Shown: positions 1 to 9,144, counted from the stretch's first letter. The stretch is 64,000 bases of DNA from JAHQVI01 sp963727575 (GCA_963727575.1 CAVSIA010000020.1:1-64000), one strand, 5' to 3'. The notes: generated from the sequence alone by a model not told the origin. Translations and numbers: made by a program.

Positions 1-343
1 GGAGTTGCCAAGCGCAATGATGTTCTCGCGGCGCAGGATGTATTCGCCGCGCGCCAGTTCCATGACGAGCATTTTGTTCAGCGACGGGATGGCGGTGAAG
101 TCGAAGCTGTCCAAGCCCCTTCACGACCGGGAACTTGGCCGCCCGGATGCGCCGGTCGACCATGCGGCGTTCGCGTTCGATCAGCTCAAGCTCTGCCAGC
201 CGCAGCAGATAGCGGACATGATCGACGCCGGCCTGAGCGCATTCATGAGCCTGTTTCTCATATTCGGCCAGGAAGGTCGGCAGCTTGAGCTGCTTCAGAT
301 GGTGCTTCAGAAGAAGCTGCGGTTTCTCGGCGGTCTGGCTCAT
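1..343 (-). pseudogene. istB: IS21 helper ATPase IstB, N-terminal part, frameshifted
   Basis: The start ATG at 341-343 overlaps the istA stop. The first 70 or so residues read as a normal IstB N-terminus (KHHLKQLKLPTF, then RMVDRRIRAAKFP). Near 110-120 the frame changes. The residues expected next (an FDFTAIPSLNK-type stretch and an ARGEYI-type stretch) are found only in the neighbouring frame. The gene then runs off the window edge, so the Walker motifs are not visible. IstB normally works with IstA as the AAA+ ATPase that selects target DNA. One inserted base in a C/G-rich spot explains the break, so a sequencing error is possible. Confidence 0.75.
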
Positions 344-1840
344 GCCGCGGCTCCTTCCAAAAGAGCCGCATAATCCGCCGCGCGCGTCGCGCCCACATTG
401 GGCTTGGGCAGATAAGGATAGGCCGTAAGATCGAGCCGTGCCGGACGCCGCTCGACCCGGCAAAGGATCAACTGCTTGACGGCGTCGAAGCCGGCTGCAC
501 CGAGGCGGATCGCATCCTTGACCGCAGCGGCAACAAGCTCTTTGTCGAACACCTCCATCAGCCGTAGCACCTGGATGAACTCGCGTTTTCCGCGGTTGCC
601 CATTCTGGCTTCGAGAAGACGCCGGAGATGTTCGAACTGCTCGGGCAGTGGCCAGCCCTGCAACGGCCGCGCCTGATCCAAAGCGCCTGGCTTCTGCTCG
701 ATCAGCGCCAAATAATGGAGTGGATCACAGACGAAGGCGCCCCGCTCATGGGACCGCTTGTGCCGGGCGATCTCCTCGCCGTCGCAGATGATGATCGACC
801 TGATCGACAAAGCCCTTCACCACGACATCGCGGAAGCCATGGGTCGTCGGCACCGAATAATCGCTCGTGCGATAGCGGACCAGCGACGTCGACGAAACGC
901 GCGCGGTCCGCTTCTCGCAGGCCTCGAAAGTGCCGGATGGCAGCGGACGGAAGACAGCCAGATCGGCTTCCAGCCGCGCCCCGATCGTCTCGCTCTGGCC
1001 GCTCGCCTTGCGATCGAGATCTGCCAGGCAAGCCGCTTCCAATTTGGCGTTCAAAGCTTCGAAGCTCTCGGCAGCCGGCACCGGTGTCAGGAACCGCCGC
1101 CGGCCGTTCTTGACCAGACCCTCAACTTTTCCTTTATCGTTCCCCTTCCCCGGCCGGCCGAACCGGTCCCGAAACAGATAGTGACTGATCAGCTCACTGA
1201 AGGCGCGTGTCCGCTCCCGCTTGCCGTCGCCGCAAATCCTCGCCACCGCCAGTTTGGTGTTGTCATACAGAATTGATTGCGGGATGCCGCCAAAGAAGGC
1301 GAAGGCTGAGACATGCCCGTCCAGAAACGCTTCCGTGGTCTCCGCCGGATAGGCCTTCATGAAGGGAGCGTCCGAATGCGGAAGATCCATGAAGAACACA
1401 TGCAGCTTTCGGCGCACACCGCCAATCACGCCGATCGCCTCGCCAAAATCGACTTGCGCATGGCCGGGCGGATGCGCCAGCGGCACGAAGGTCTCCCGGC
1501 TCCGGCCTTTGGCAATCCGGACATAGTCCTTCACCACCGTATAGCCGCCGGTAAAGCCATGCTCCGTTTTAAGGCGTTCGAAAATCCGTTGAGCCGTGTG
1601 CCGCTGCTTCGGTGGCGCCGTGACGTCCGCCGCCAGAATGGCATCAATGACCGGGATCAACGGACCCAGCTTCGGCTTGCCCGGTGGCTTCGACCGAACA
1701 TAACCCGGAGGCGCCGAAAACCGGCACATCTTCGAAATCGTGTCACGGCTCAGGCCGAAAACACTGGCGGCCTCCCGACGGCTCCTACCCTCAACAAAAA
1801 CGAACTGTCTGACCGCGGTATAAGTCTCCACCGCATACAT
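340..1840 (-). pseudogene. istA: IS21 transposase IstA, frameshifted near its C-terminal quarter
   Basis: Read from 1840, the first 345 residues are a clear IstA: an N-terminal helix-turn-helix (SRREAASVFGLSRDTISKM) and a DDE integrase core with HAQVDFGEA, ILYDNTK and KGKVEGLVKNGRR. Near 795-806 the frame changes, and the C-terminal part (CDGEEIARHKRSHERG to 340) continues in another frame, so no single frame encodes the whole protein of about 500 residues. The gene ends in an ATGA overlap with istB. The catalytic core is retained but the full transposase is not made unless the shift is a sequence error. Confidence 0.85.
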
Positions 1841-1960
1841 CCCCCGCCGATCCCTCCATCTCGGAAAGGATCAGACTAACCAGTGGCCGGTTATTACTCC
1901 GCCACGCGACAGCACCAATGCCGCCGCTCCACTGGCCGACTTTTGCACCGCCGCTTACAC

Positions 1961-2887
1961 ATGGGCTCAGCGGGATGGGCATTGGCGGCAGAGCCGGGGA
2001 ACACCAAGCCATGGGCAGTGACAGTGGAGCCCGGCAAGCTCGTTGCACCAGAGCGAAAGACCATGCCGCCGCGCATCGATCCGCTGCCTGGAGCGAACGT
2101 GCCCCTGTCGCCCAAGGAGCGTCACGGCGTCCGCTACGGCAAGGAATGGGCCAATAATCGCGACGTGCCCGCGCGCGGCCACGATGGCAGCATCGTCTTC
2201 GTTTTCGGCGCAACCCTGCCAACCGTGGTCTGCGCCCCGCTCCATGTCTGTGATTTGGTGCTGCAGGCCGGCGAAAGCGTCAACGACCTCAATGTCGGTG
2301 ACGGCGTGCGCTGGCAGATCACGCCCGCCACGCAAGGATCAGGGGAGCAGCTCACCACCCATGTGATGATCAAGCCGACCGATGTCGGGCTGCTCACCAA
2401 TCTGGTGATCACCACCGACCGGCGCGCCTACACCATCAAGCTCGTCAGTTCGCGGACGGAATGGATGCCGCGCGTCGCCTTCTTCTATCCCGAGGATGCG
2501 CGGTCCGAATGGGGCGCCTACCGTACCCATCAGGACAGTCTTCGTGAGAGGACGGCAAGCGCTGTGCCGGCGGAAAGCGCCGCGCATCTCGATTTCGCCT
2601 ATGAGATCTCCGGCGACAGCCCGTCCTGGCGACCGGTGCGGGTCTATGCAAGCGGCGCCAAGACCTACATCCAGTTTCCCAAAGGTATCGCTCACGGCGA
2701 TCTGCCGGCGCTGGTCGCGCTCGGCGATGATGGCGGGCTCTTCACCGAGCCATCGAAACAACTCGTCAACTACCGCTATGTCCGAGGGCAGTTCGAAGTC
2801 GACAAGGTGCTGGGTCGCGCCGCGCTGATCAGCGGCGTCGGCTGGGATCAAATCACGGTGAAGATCAGCCGGCGGGGAGGGGAATGA
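1961..2887 (+). CDS. trbG: Conjugal transfer protein TrbG, 5' end removed by IS21
   Basis: TrbG is the VirB9-like periplasmic part of the P-type type IV secretion core complex, working with TrbI (VirB10-like) and the TrbH lipoprotein. The body is intact, from a YGKEWANNRD stretch through the beta-rich C-terminal half ending in GWDQITVKISRRGGE. The frame is open back to a GTG at 1883, but those codons lie in the IS21 end and encode unrelated residues. The first in-frame ATG after the IS is 1961, which leaves about 308 residues and no recognisable signal peptide. Export of the product is therefore doubtful. The stop overlaps the trbH start by 4 bases, as in a polycistronic trb operon. Confidence 0.85.
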   Translation: MGSAGWALAAEPGNTKPWAVTVEPGKLVAPERKTMPPRIDPLPGANVPLSPKERHGVRYGKEWANNRDVPARGHDGSIVFVFGATLPTVVCAPLHVCDLVLQAGESVNDLNVGDGVRWQITPATQGSGEQLTTHVMIKPTDVGLLTNLVITTDRRAYTIKLVSSRTEWMPRVAFFYPEDARSEWGAYRTHQDSLRERTASAVPAESAAHLDFAYEISGDSPSWRPVRVYASGAKTYIQFPKGIAHGDLPALVALGDDGGLFTEPSKQLVNYRYVRGQFEVDKVLGRAALISGVGWDQITVKISRRGGE

Positions 2888-3327
2888 TGCGCATGCGCCT
2901 TATCATCCTCGTGGCCCTCCTGCCGCTCGCTGCTTGCGCCGTCTTTCGCCCGGAGACTTCCTGGTCGGATGATCTCGGTAAGGAGGATGCCGCCCAGATC
3001 GCCGGCACCATCGCCGCGCTCGTCGTCCAGCGCTTGCCGCTCGAAGATGGCAAGCCGGTCGCTATCGCACCTGCGAGCGGCACCACCGGCAAGGAGGTCG
3101 AGGCTGTGCTTGGCAAAGAACTTGAAGACCACGGCTACAAGCTGGCCAGCAGCGAGCGAACGCCCGCCGAGGCGCACCGTCTACGCTTTCTCATCACCAA
3201 ATATGGCAGCGGCTACGCGCTGCGGGTGACGCTCGATGCCGCCGAGGCCACCACCGCTTTCGCCCGCATGAGTGGCGGCCGGCTTGTCGTCAACGCGCCG
3301 CTCGCCATCAGGGAGGCCATGCGATGA
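2884..3327 (+). CDS. trbH: Conjugal transfer lipoprotein TrbH
   Basis: This 147-residue protein has a lipoprotein signal: a short basic start, a hydrophobic stretch (LIILVALLP) and the lipobox LAAC, with Cys near residue 19. TrbH is the small outer-membrane lipoprotein found between TrbG and TrbI in Ti-plasmid-type and ICE trb operons. Position carries much of the weight here: it overlaps the trbG stop by 4 bases and the trbI start by 4 bases, which indicates translational coupling. The rest of the sequence has no enzymatic motif. Confidence 0.8.
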   Translation: MMRMRLIILVALLPLAACAVFRPETSWSDDLGKEDAAQIAGTIAALVVQRLPLEDGKPVAIAPASGTTGKEVEAVLGKELEDHGYKLASSERTPAEAHRLRFLITKYGSGYALRVTLDAAEATTAFARMSGGRLVVNAPLAIREAMR

Positions 3328-4598
3328 CGAGCGGTCCGGAACTCTCCCCCAATATGCTCGATGAGCGGCGCGGCGTGCGCCGTCTCCACCGCGTGCCGCT
3401 GCTCATCGCCGGAGTGATGCTGCTGCTCATCCTCGCCGCCGTGACCTATACCTATCAAATGCGGCTCGCCGACATGCAGCGGACGGCAAAAGAGGCGCAA
3501 ATCAAGCCGGAACCGGCGAACCCTTCGAGCCTGTTCCGGGACGCCCCCGACGGTGGCTTCATCCCGGCGAATACGCCTGAGGCGCCATCACCGCCAGGTC
3601 CCCTCGTGGCGCTGCCGACCGAGAAGCCGGTTTTGCCGATCGGCGAGCGCGATCCCTATGCCGAAGCCTGGGAGCGGTATAATCAGGAACAGGAACGTCT
3701 TGCCCGGCAGCGCAATTCGCGCATGCTGCAGGCGATCGGCGCTCCGACGCGCATCCAGAGCGGTGCGGCCTCCAAACCTACGCCGGCGAGGTCGGATGGG
3801 ACGGATGCCCGGGACACCCAACAAACGCAAAGTCTCAGCGGCCAATTCGCCTACCTCTATGCCTCTGAAGCCTCCCGCCAGCGCCGGCTTTTCACGGGCG
3901 AGGCAGAAGAGGATCTCAACCGTGCCGCCGAAAAACGCGCCTTCCTCATTGACCGCGAACCACAATCCCGTGCGGCAAACTATCTGCCCGGCGGCCGCGA
4001 GGCCCCACTCTCGCCTTATGAGGTCAAAGCCGGGACGGTGATCCCCGCCATCATGGTCGGCGGGGTCAGCAGCGATTTGCCCGGCCAGCTCATCGGCCAG
4101 GTCGCCGAGAATGTCTACGACACCGCAACCGGGCGCTACATCCTCATCCCGCAAGGCTCCAAACTCGTCGGCACCTATGACAACGCCGTCACCACCGGCC
4201 AGAGCCGGGTGCTCGTCGCCTGGACGCGCATCATCTACCCCGATGCTTCCTCGATCGATCTCGGCAAGATGCCGGGCGCCGACCAGAGCGGCTTTGCCGG
4301 CTTCAAGGACAGGGTCGACAACCACTTCTGGGAGATGTTCGGCAGCGCCTTGTTAATGTCAGTGTTCTCGGCCGGCGTGCAGGTCGCGCAAGGTGGAGGT
4401 GACAGCGGCGAGGATGGCCAGAGCGCCCAGCAGACGATCGCGGCGGGCCTTGGCCAGCAACTCGGACAGTTCGGCCAGGAGCTTGCCCGCCGCAATGCCC
4501 GCATCCAGCCGACCCTCGAAATCCGCCCCGGCTATCGCTTCACCGTGATGGTCACCAAGGACATGGTGGTGCGGCCCTGGCAGCCGGCGGGGAAATAG
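3324..4598 (+). CDS. trbI: Conjugal transfer protein TrbI (VirB10-like)
   Basis: This 424-residue protein spans the envelope as the VirB10-like scaffold of the mating channel. A single transmembrane segment lies near residues 26-45 (LLIAGVMLLLILAAVTYTY). A proline-rich and charged periplasmic linker follows. The conserved C-terminal beta-barrel domain starts around residue 230 (SPYEVKAGTVIPA) and contains ILIPQGSKLVGTY and a final RFTVMVTKDMV. It looks complete. It is the last recognisable trb gene. The next gene is a regulator, so the transfer operon ends here. Confidence 0.93.
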   Translation: MTSGPELSPNMLDERRGVRRLHRVPLLIAGVMLLLILAAVTYTYQMRLADMQRTAKEAQIKPEPANPSSLFRDAPDGGFIPANTPEAPSPPGPLVALPTEKPVLPIGERDPYAEAWERYNQEQERLARQRNSRMLQAIGAPTRIQSGAASKPTPARSDGTDARDTQQTQSLSGQFAYLYASEASRQRRLFTGEAEEDLNRAAEKRAFLIDREPQSRAANYLPGGREAPLSPYEVKAGTVIPAIMVGGVSSDLPGQLIGQVAENVYDTATGRYILIPQGSKLVGTYDNAVTTGQSRVLVAWTRIIYPDASSIDLGKMPGADQSGFAGFKDRVDNHFWEMFGSALLMSVFSAGVQVAQGGGDSGEDGQSAQQTIAAGLGQQLGQFGQELARRNARIQPTLEIRPGYRFTVMVTKDMVVRPWQPAGK

Positions 4599-4681
4599 GA
4601 TGGATCAGACCGCAACGGCACCACGAGCGCTTGTAGGGCCACTTTCATTCACGCCTTGCGTCGACCCCGAGGACTTCTGGC

Positions 4682-4723
4682 ATTGATCAGATTGGATGTA
4701 AGCCATATCAATATCTGACCAAT
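4682..4723. promoter_or_regulatory. Palindromic candidate operator ahead of the XRE regulator
   Basis: ATTGATCAGAT at 4682-4692 and ATCTGACCAAT at 4713-4723 are inverted copies matching at 10 of 11 bases, separated by 20 bases, so their centres are 31 bases (about three helix turns) apart. The repeat sits just upstream of the helix-turn-helix gene at 4740. Autoregulation by that protein is the natural reading, but it is inferred from position only. Confidence 0.5.
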
Positions 4724-4739
4724 GCGGGGATAGTCCGTC

Positions 4740-5174
4740 GTGAAAGGCAAGATGGCGGGCGTCGACAGCGAGGCCGAACGGGCGATCTTCGCCCGCAACT
4801 TGCGCGCTGCGCGCATGCGACTGGGGCTCAGGCAAAAGGACATCTGCCAGGCCACCGGGATCGCCCAGCCTCACCTGTCCGATATCGAAGCCGGCGGCGG
4901 CAATATCGCGCTCGACACCATGGTGAAACTGGCAACCGCCGTGAAACTGCCGCTGTGGAAGCTGTTCAAGCCGGGCGAGATCATCGATGAGGATGAAATC
5001 CTCCCCTCGCCCCGCAGCATGCCGCGCGAGCGGCGAGACAACGCCGTCGACATCGAATTCAAGCGCGAAGAGATGCGAGGCCTCAAAGCCGCCGCCGCCG
5101 AAGCCGGCATGTCGGTGCCGGAATTCATCCGCGCAACACTCCGGGATGCCGGGATCTTTGCAGCAAAGGGCTGA
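4740..5174 (+). CDS. XRE-family helix-turn-helix regulator of the element
   Basis: This protein of about 144 residues (GTG start at 4740, or ATG at 4752) has an XRE/Cro-type helix-turn-helix at about residues 18-75, with RAARMRLGLRQKDICQATGI and then HLSDIEAGGGNIALDTM, which includes the recognition helix. A variable acidic linker follows. The C-terminal part (REEMRGLKAAAAEAGMSVPEFIRATLR) resembles a ribbon-helix-helix or MobC-like tail. It lies directly after trbI and ahead of the integration genes and probably controls transfer or excision genes. The palindrome upstream supports self-regulation. The exact target is unknown. Confidence 0.75.
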   Translation: MKGKMAGVDSEAERAIFARNLRAARMRLGLRQKDICQATGIAQPHLSDIEAGGGNIALDTMVKLATAVKLPLWKLFKPGEIIDEDEILPSPRSMPRERRDNAVDIEFKREEMRGLKAAAAEAGMSVPEFIRATLRDAGIFAAKG

Positions 5175-5536
5175 GGCAGGCGCCAGTTGTTTGCGATGCA
5201 AGCACCGCGTCTAACGGCAAGCGCCCAAGCGCGCAACCTCCAGATAAATCATCAGTAATTATATGGAAAACGCATCGGATCCAAACAGTATGCGGTGAGT
5301 TTTGTGAGTGTGACAGAAAAAACAGACAGATAACGTCATCGTATTTATAAATTACTATTGAATTGCCAGCGACTAACAGCTGATCATAATATTTAATGGC
5401 AAAGCAGCGCACCAAGAAAATACTGCCGAACGCCGTCAGGGTCGCTTTAACGTCCAGTGTTTAGAACGCTTAGAGCCACGGCTCACCACATGGAAACGAC
5501 GACTGCGCTGTCTGCGATTGTGACGATCGGAGATGT
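5175..5536. other. AT-rich intergenic stretch inside the element
   Basis: No gene is supported here. The part from about 5240 to 5420 is clearly richer in A and T than the surroundings. It probably contains the promoter region of the excisionase-integrase pair, but no convincing -35/-10 pair or repeat could be picked out by eye. Confidence 0.4.
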
Positions 5537-5545
5537 TTGAGTAAA

Positions 5546-5908
5546 ATGGTCGATCAACGTCCCTCTATGCTGGCATTGCAGCCTCGCATCATCCGCTTCC
5601 GAGACGCACCCAACTATCTCGGCATGGACCGAAATCGGTTCAACGCCGAGGTCCGGCCATACCTGACCGAGGTGCCAATCGGCAAACAAGGCGTCGGCTT
5701 CGACCGACTTGAACTCGACGCGTGGCTGGACGACTATGTTGCCCGCAACGGGCGTCCCGCACAGAAAGGAGTTCAGCGATGGGACGCAAACAGGTACCCG
5801 GCCTCTTCAAGCGAGCCGGAATTTGGCACATCGATAAGCGGATCCAAGGGCGGCGAGTTTGCCAAAGCACTGGATCAACTAGCCTCGCGGAGGCGGAGCA
5901 ATACCTAG
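5546..5908 (+). CDS. Small DNA-binding protein, excisionase-like
   Basis: This is a protein of about 120 residues starting at ATG 5546. Its first 70 residues (RFRDAPNYLGMDRNRFNAEVRPYL, then GFDRLELDAWLDDY) match the winged-helix pattern of AlpA/excisionase-like proteins, in which a start helix, a recognition turn and a DxWLD segment are typical. It sits directly before the integrase and overlaps its start by 130 bases in another frame, so its C-terminal 45 residues are read from integrase DNA and may be an artefact or a tolerated overlap. A role as recombination directionality factor is inferred from position and fold. Confidence 0.6.
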   Translation: MVDQRPSMLALQPRIIRFRDAPNYLGMDRNRFNAEVRPYLTEVPIGKQGVGFDRLELDAWLDDYVARNGRPAQKGVQRWDANRYPASSSEPEFGTSISGSKGGEFAKALDQLASRRRSNT

Positions 5909-6921
5909 CAAGACTGATGGAAGAAACCCGGCAGGCCCAGATTTATGGTGTCAGACCCTCAAGGACTTTCGAGCAAGCGGCGGCGAAATTCGTGATCGAG
6001 AATCAGCACAAGCGCAGCATCGATGACGATGTCAGCCGGTTAAAGGGGCTGATGCCATGGATGGGCCGAATGCCGCTCGAAAAGATCCACATGGGCAGCC
6101 TGCAGCCATGGATCGAGCGGCGTCAGAAGGAGGGCGCTTCAGCCGGTACTATCAATCACGGCTTGAAAGTCGTGCGTCGGATTGTAAATCTGGCGTCGAC
6201 GGATTGGGTCGATGAGCACGGTCTCACTTGGTTGATTAATCCACCAAAAGTGAGGCTCTTGCCGGATACCGAAAAACGGCAACCTTATCCGCTCAGCTGG
6301 GATGAGCAATTGCAGCTTTTTCGTCAATTGCCTGAACATCTTGGGGCGATGGCGCTCTTCGCCGTCAACACCGGATGTCGGGATAGCGAGATCTGTAATT
6401 TGCGGTGGAGCTGGGAAGTGAAAGTGCCGGAACTGGAAGCGACGGCATTTATCATCCCTGGTGGGTATGTAAAGAACGGTCACGACCGCTTAGTGGTGCT
6501 CAATCGAATCGCCGCCTCAGTGGTCAATATGTGTCGTCGAACGCACCCGGCGCACGTGTTTTCTTTTCGAGGAAAGCCCGTAACACGCATGCTCAATTCC
6601 GCTTGGTTGAAAGCGCGAAACAGGGCGGGTCTTACCCAAGTCCGTGTCCACGACCTCAAACACACATTTGGCCGCCGCCTGCGCGCGGCCGGCGTGAGCT
6701 TTGAGGATCGACAGGATCTTCTGGGTCATACGTCTGGGCGAATGACAACGCACTACTCAGCCGCTGAGCTGACGCGACTCATCGAGGCGGCCAATCAGGT
6801 ATGCGAGATTGATGGGAAAAGGCCTGAACTGGTGATTTTGCGAGGAGTTATCCACATCCCCTCCCGCAAAACTCCCGCAAACGAAAATCTTAAAATTGAG
6901 AGAAATCAGCTAAGTCGTTGA
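5779..6921 (+). CDS. Site-specific tyrosine recombinase (ICE integrase)
   Basis: This 380-residue phage-type integrase should catalyse insertion and excision at the adjacent tRNA-Phe. The ATG at 5779 is preferred because an AAAGGA ribosome site lies 8 bases upstream; the frame is open further back but without one. An N-terminal arm/core-binding part (residues 1-165) precedes the catalytic domain. First catalytic Arg: NTGCRDSEICNLRW. Second box: HDLKHTFGRRLR. Nucleophile: TTHYSAAEL. The usual HxxR Arg of box II is Lys here (HDLK). The stop is 6 bases from the tRNA CCA end. Confidence 0.9.
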   Translation: MGRKQVPGLFKRAGIWHIDKRIQGRRVCQSTGSTSLAEAEQYLARLMEETRQAQIYGVRPSRTFEQAAAKFVIENQHKRSIDDDVSRLKGLMPWMGRMPLEKIHMGSLQPWIERRQKEGASAGTINHGLKVVRRIVNLASTDWVDEHGLTWLINPPKVRLLPDTEKRQPYPLSWDEQLQLFRQLPEHLGAMALFAVNTGCRDSEICNLRWSWEVKVPELEATAFIIPGGYVKNGHDRLVVLNRIAASVVNMCRRTHPAHVFSFRGKPVTRMLNSAWLKARNRAGLTQVRVHDLKHTFGRRLRAAGVSFEDRQDLLGHTSGRMTTHYSAAELTRLIEAANQVCEIDGKRPELVILRGVIHIPSRKTPANENLKIERNQLSR

Positions 6922-6927
6922 TTTTAA

Positions 6928-7004
<77 letters not shown>

Positions 7005-7199
7005 TGAGATCGTGGCGCAAGGCGCCTCGGACGGTTTTGGGTTATAGGTAATCGGGAGCGGCCTGTCCAGCGGAGATCGACGGCGGATGCGCGTATGCGG
7101 CGGTCGAGCGCGACTTTCTGCCTCGAACGTGGCGCGGTCGCTCAGCGAGGCCGAGTCCGCGCCGATCCTCTCGCCGGCGACCGCGTACCGCCAACACCG

Positions 7200-7439
7200 T
7201 CATTCGTCCCTGGAGGCCTGGCCGGGCGGCGGCTCGTGGCCTTCCTCGCCGTCCTCATCGTCGTCTTCGGTGACGGGAATGGCGTAGCTGCCCTTCAACC
7301 AGCGACCGAGATCGACGTCGGCGCAGCGCTTCGAGCAGAACGGCCGGTACTGGTCGTCGCGCGGCTTGTCGCAGACCGGACACCGCGGCCCCTTGCGGCC
7401 TTGCGCCTCACTGGCGGATTCGCGTTTCTGCTCACTCAT
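7200..7439 (-). CDS. yacG: DNA gyrase inhibitor YacG
   Basis: This 79-residue zinc protein has the YacG pattern CPVC ... FCSKRC (two Cys pairs binding one Zn) followed by DLGRWLKGSYAIP. YacG binds GyrB and blocks DNA binding by gyrase. The tail is acidic (TEDDDEDGEEG), as in many alphaproteobacterial forms. The start ATG at 7439 overlaps the maf stop by 4 bases, so the two are translationally coupled. This gene pairing is common in alphaproteobacteria. Confidence 0.93.
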   Translation of the reverse strand: MSEQKRESASEAQGRKGPRCPVCDKPRDDQYRPFCSKRCADVDLGRWLKGSYAIPVTEDDDEDGEEGHEPPPGQASRDE

Positions 7440-8167
7440 CCGGCATCCACCTCGGCGCGGTTCAGCCAGTTGAAATAGACCGGGAAGCCTTCGCCCGACA
7501 GCAGGCTGACCACCTCGATCAGGGGCAAACCCACGACGTTGGAATAAGATCCGACGATCTGCTGCACGAATGCGCCGGCAATGCCTTGGATCGCGTAGCC
7601 GCCGGCTTTGCCGCGCCACTCGCCGCAAGCGAGATAGCTTTCGGTTTCCTGGCGGTTCAACCGCTTCATGCGCACGCGCGTTTCCACCGTGCGCAGCCGG
7701 ACCTTGCCCTCGGGCGTGACGACGCAGACGGCAGTGTAGACCTTATGCGTGCGTCCGGAAATCGTTGCCAGCGCCTGTGCCGCCTCGTCCAGATATTCCG
7801 GCTTGCTGATCGAGCGCCGGCCGACCGCGACGACGGTGTCCGCGGCGAGCACGAAGGCGTCCTTCAGGTCCGGCTCGTTCTGGATCCGCTCATGGGCGGC
7901 CAGCGCCTTGGTCTTGGCGAGCCGTTGCGCCAGGCTGCGCGGCCGCTCGCCGCGCTTGGGCGTCTCGTCGATGGTCGCAGGACGCAGCGCGGTCGGTTCG
8001 ATTCCCACCTGCTCCAGCAGCGCCAGCCGCCGCGGGGAGGCGCTGGCGAGAACCAGGAGATGATGGGCGAGCGGACGCCTTGCGGTTTTCACGACCGGGT
8101 CGGCCGGCGCCGCCTCCGCACGATTTCGTTTGAATGACGGGAATGATGCAGCCTTGGGAAGGATCAT
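7436..8167 (-). CDS. maf: Maf-family nucleotide pyrophosphatase
   Basis: Maf proteins hydrolyse non-canonical or modified nucleoside triphosphates. The core begins at LVLASASPRRLALLEQ (residue 39) with the SASPRR signature, followed by AADTVVAVGRR, SGRTHKVYTAV and GKAGGYAIQGIAGAFV. At 243 residues it is about 35 longer than usual, because the reading frame extends upstream of the core. The true start may be internal. It is translationally coupled to yacG downstream. Confidence 0.9.
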   Translation of the reverse strand: MILPKAASFPSFKRNRAEAAPADPVVKTARRPLAHHLLVLASASPRRLALLEQVGIEPTALRPATIDETPKRGERPRSLAQRLAKTKALAAHERIQNEPDLKDAFVLAADTVVAVGRRSISKPEYLDEAAQALATISGRTHKVYTAVCVVTPEGKVRLRTVETRVRMKRLNRQETESYLACGEWRGKAGGYAIQGIAGAFVQQIVGSYSNVVGLPLIEVVSLLSGEGFPVYFNWLNRAEVDAG

Positions 8168-8442
8168 GAGCTGTCGGTCTGACGTGATTGATGGGCGGAC
8201 GCGCCGAAGACGCGGTCACGATGCGGCGCTGAGATTGACCGGGGCGGGGGCCAAAATCAAGCCTCTCCTGAGCGGGCGCGTGCCGCAGCTCGACCTTCCA
8301 TGTATCCGTGAGCCGCATGCCCATGTGAATTCAAAAAAAAGTTGCCACGACGCGAAGTTACGCTTCAATACCTAGGTGGTTTGCGCTAGACTTCCATCGA
8401 TTTGCCTCGGTGACACCTAAAAATAGCCGAGAGTTGGAGCAA

Positions 8443-9051
8443 ATGATGCTCATGCAACAGAAGTTGTCTCAACTTCTCATCGTCGGCATACAAGATAAAG
8501 TCTTATCACCGGTTGGTAACCAACAAGATATTGTATTTGGCGTCGCAAGCCTGATCCAGGCGGCCAAGCTGTTTTCGATCCCGATCACGGTCGTCGAGCA
8601 CGATCCAGACGCGTTGGGGGCGACGATCGCGCAGATTCGCACCTTGGCCGGCAATAAGGCGGATGTGTTTCCCAAGCTGTATTTTTCGGCGTTGCGCGAC
8701 GACGCGGTCCAGGCCCGGTTGGAAGACCACCGGGATATGGGACGCGGGCAGATCGTCATTGCCGGCGTCGAGGCGCATCTGTGCGTGACGCAAACGGCGC
8801 TCGATCTGATCGGCGACGGCTATGAGGTCTTCGTTGTCGCGGATGCGGTCGGATCGCGCAAAGAGTGCAGCCGCAGGCTCAGCCTCAGGCGCCTCGCGCG
8901 GGCCGGCGCCAATCTCGTCGACACGGAAATGGTAATATTCGAATGGTCGGAGAAAGCCGGCACACCGGAATTCAAGGCGCTCCACGCCCTGATCAGCGCT
9001 GGCGACGGCAATGGGCAGTCGGGGCCTGGAGCGACCTTGAAACGAAGCTGA
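8443..9051 (+). CDS. Isochorismatase-fold cysteine hydrolase
   Basis: This protein of about 202 residues belongs to the isochorismatase/nicotinamidase-like (YcaC-like) fold. The family triad is visible: Asp in IVGIQDK, Lys in VFPKLYFSA, and nucleophile Cys in GVEAHLCVTQTALDL, with the cis-peptide segment before it. The ATG at 8443 (or 8446) is chosen because GGAG precedes it; a GTG at 8410 is also in frame. The substrate cannot be told from sequence. A strong intrinsic terminator lies 95 bases downstream, so it is probably transcribed alone. Confidence 0.85.
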   Translation: MMLMQQKLSQLLIVGIQDKVLSPVGNQQDIVFGVASLIQAAKLFSIPITVVEHDPDALGATIAQIRTLAGNKADVFPKLYFSALRDDAVQARLEDHRDMGRGQIVIAGVEAHLCVTQTALDLIGDGYEVFVVADAVGSRKECSRRLSLRRLARAGANLVDTEMVIFEWSEKAGTPEFKALHALISAGDGNGQSGPGATLKRS

Positions 9052-9144
9052 ACAAACCATTCATAAGCGGTTCACGGCCGGGGCGCCATTCTCACAGGCG
9101 TCTGATCCCTGTGTCATCCAACGAACCTTTCCTCGGCAACATTG

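Larger units (their letters stand above)
1..1947 (-). mobile_element. IS21-family insertion sequence, partial and degenerate
   Basis: The element contains istA and istB in their usual order with a 4-base ATGA overlap, read leftwards. The upstream outer end probably lies near 1947. The arms GGCCAGTGG and GGCCACTGG (minus strand) flank about 45 bases before istA, as expected for the multiple terminal repeats of IS21 elements, and the outermost bases read TGCAAAAG on the minus strand. The exact end and the target duplication cannot be set because the other end is outside the window. Both genes carry frameshifts, so this copy should not move by itself. It sits in the 5' part of trbG. Confidence 0.75.

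Noticed and set aside
4600..4686. Small open frame of 28 codons after trbI
   Set aside because: No ribosome site and no recognisable protein. It ends inside the palindrome, so it is probably chance.
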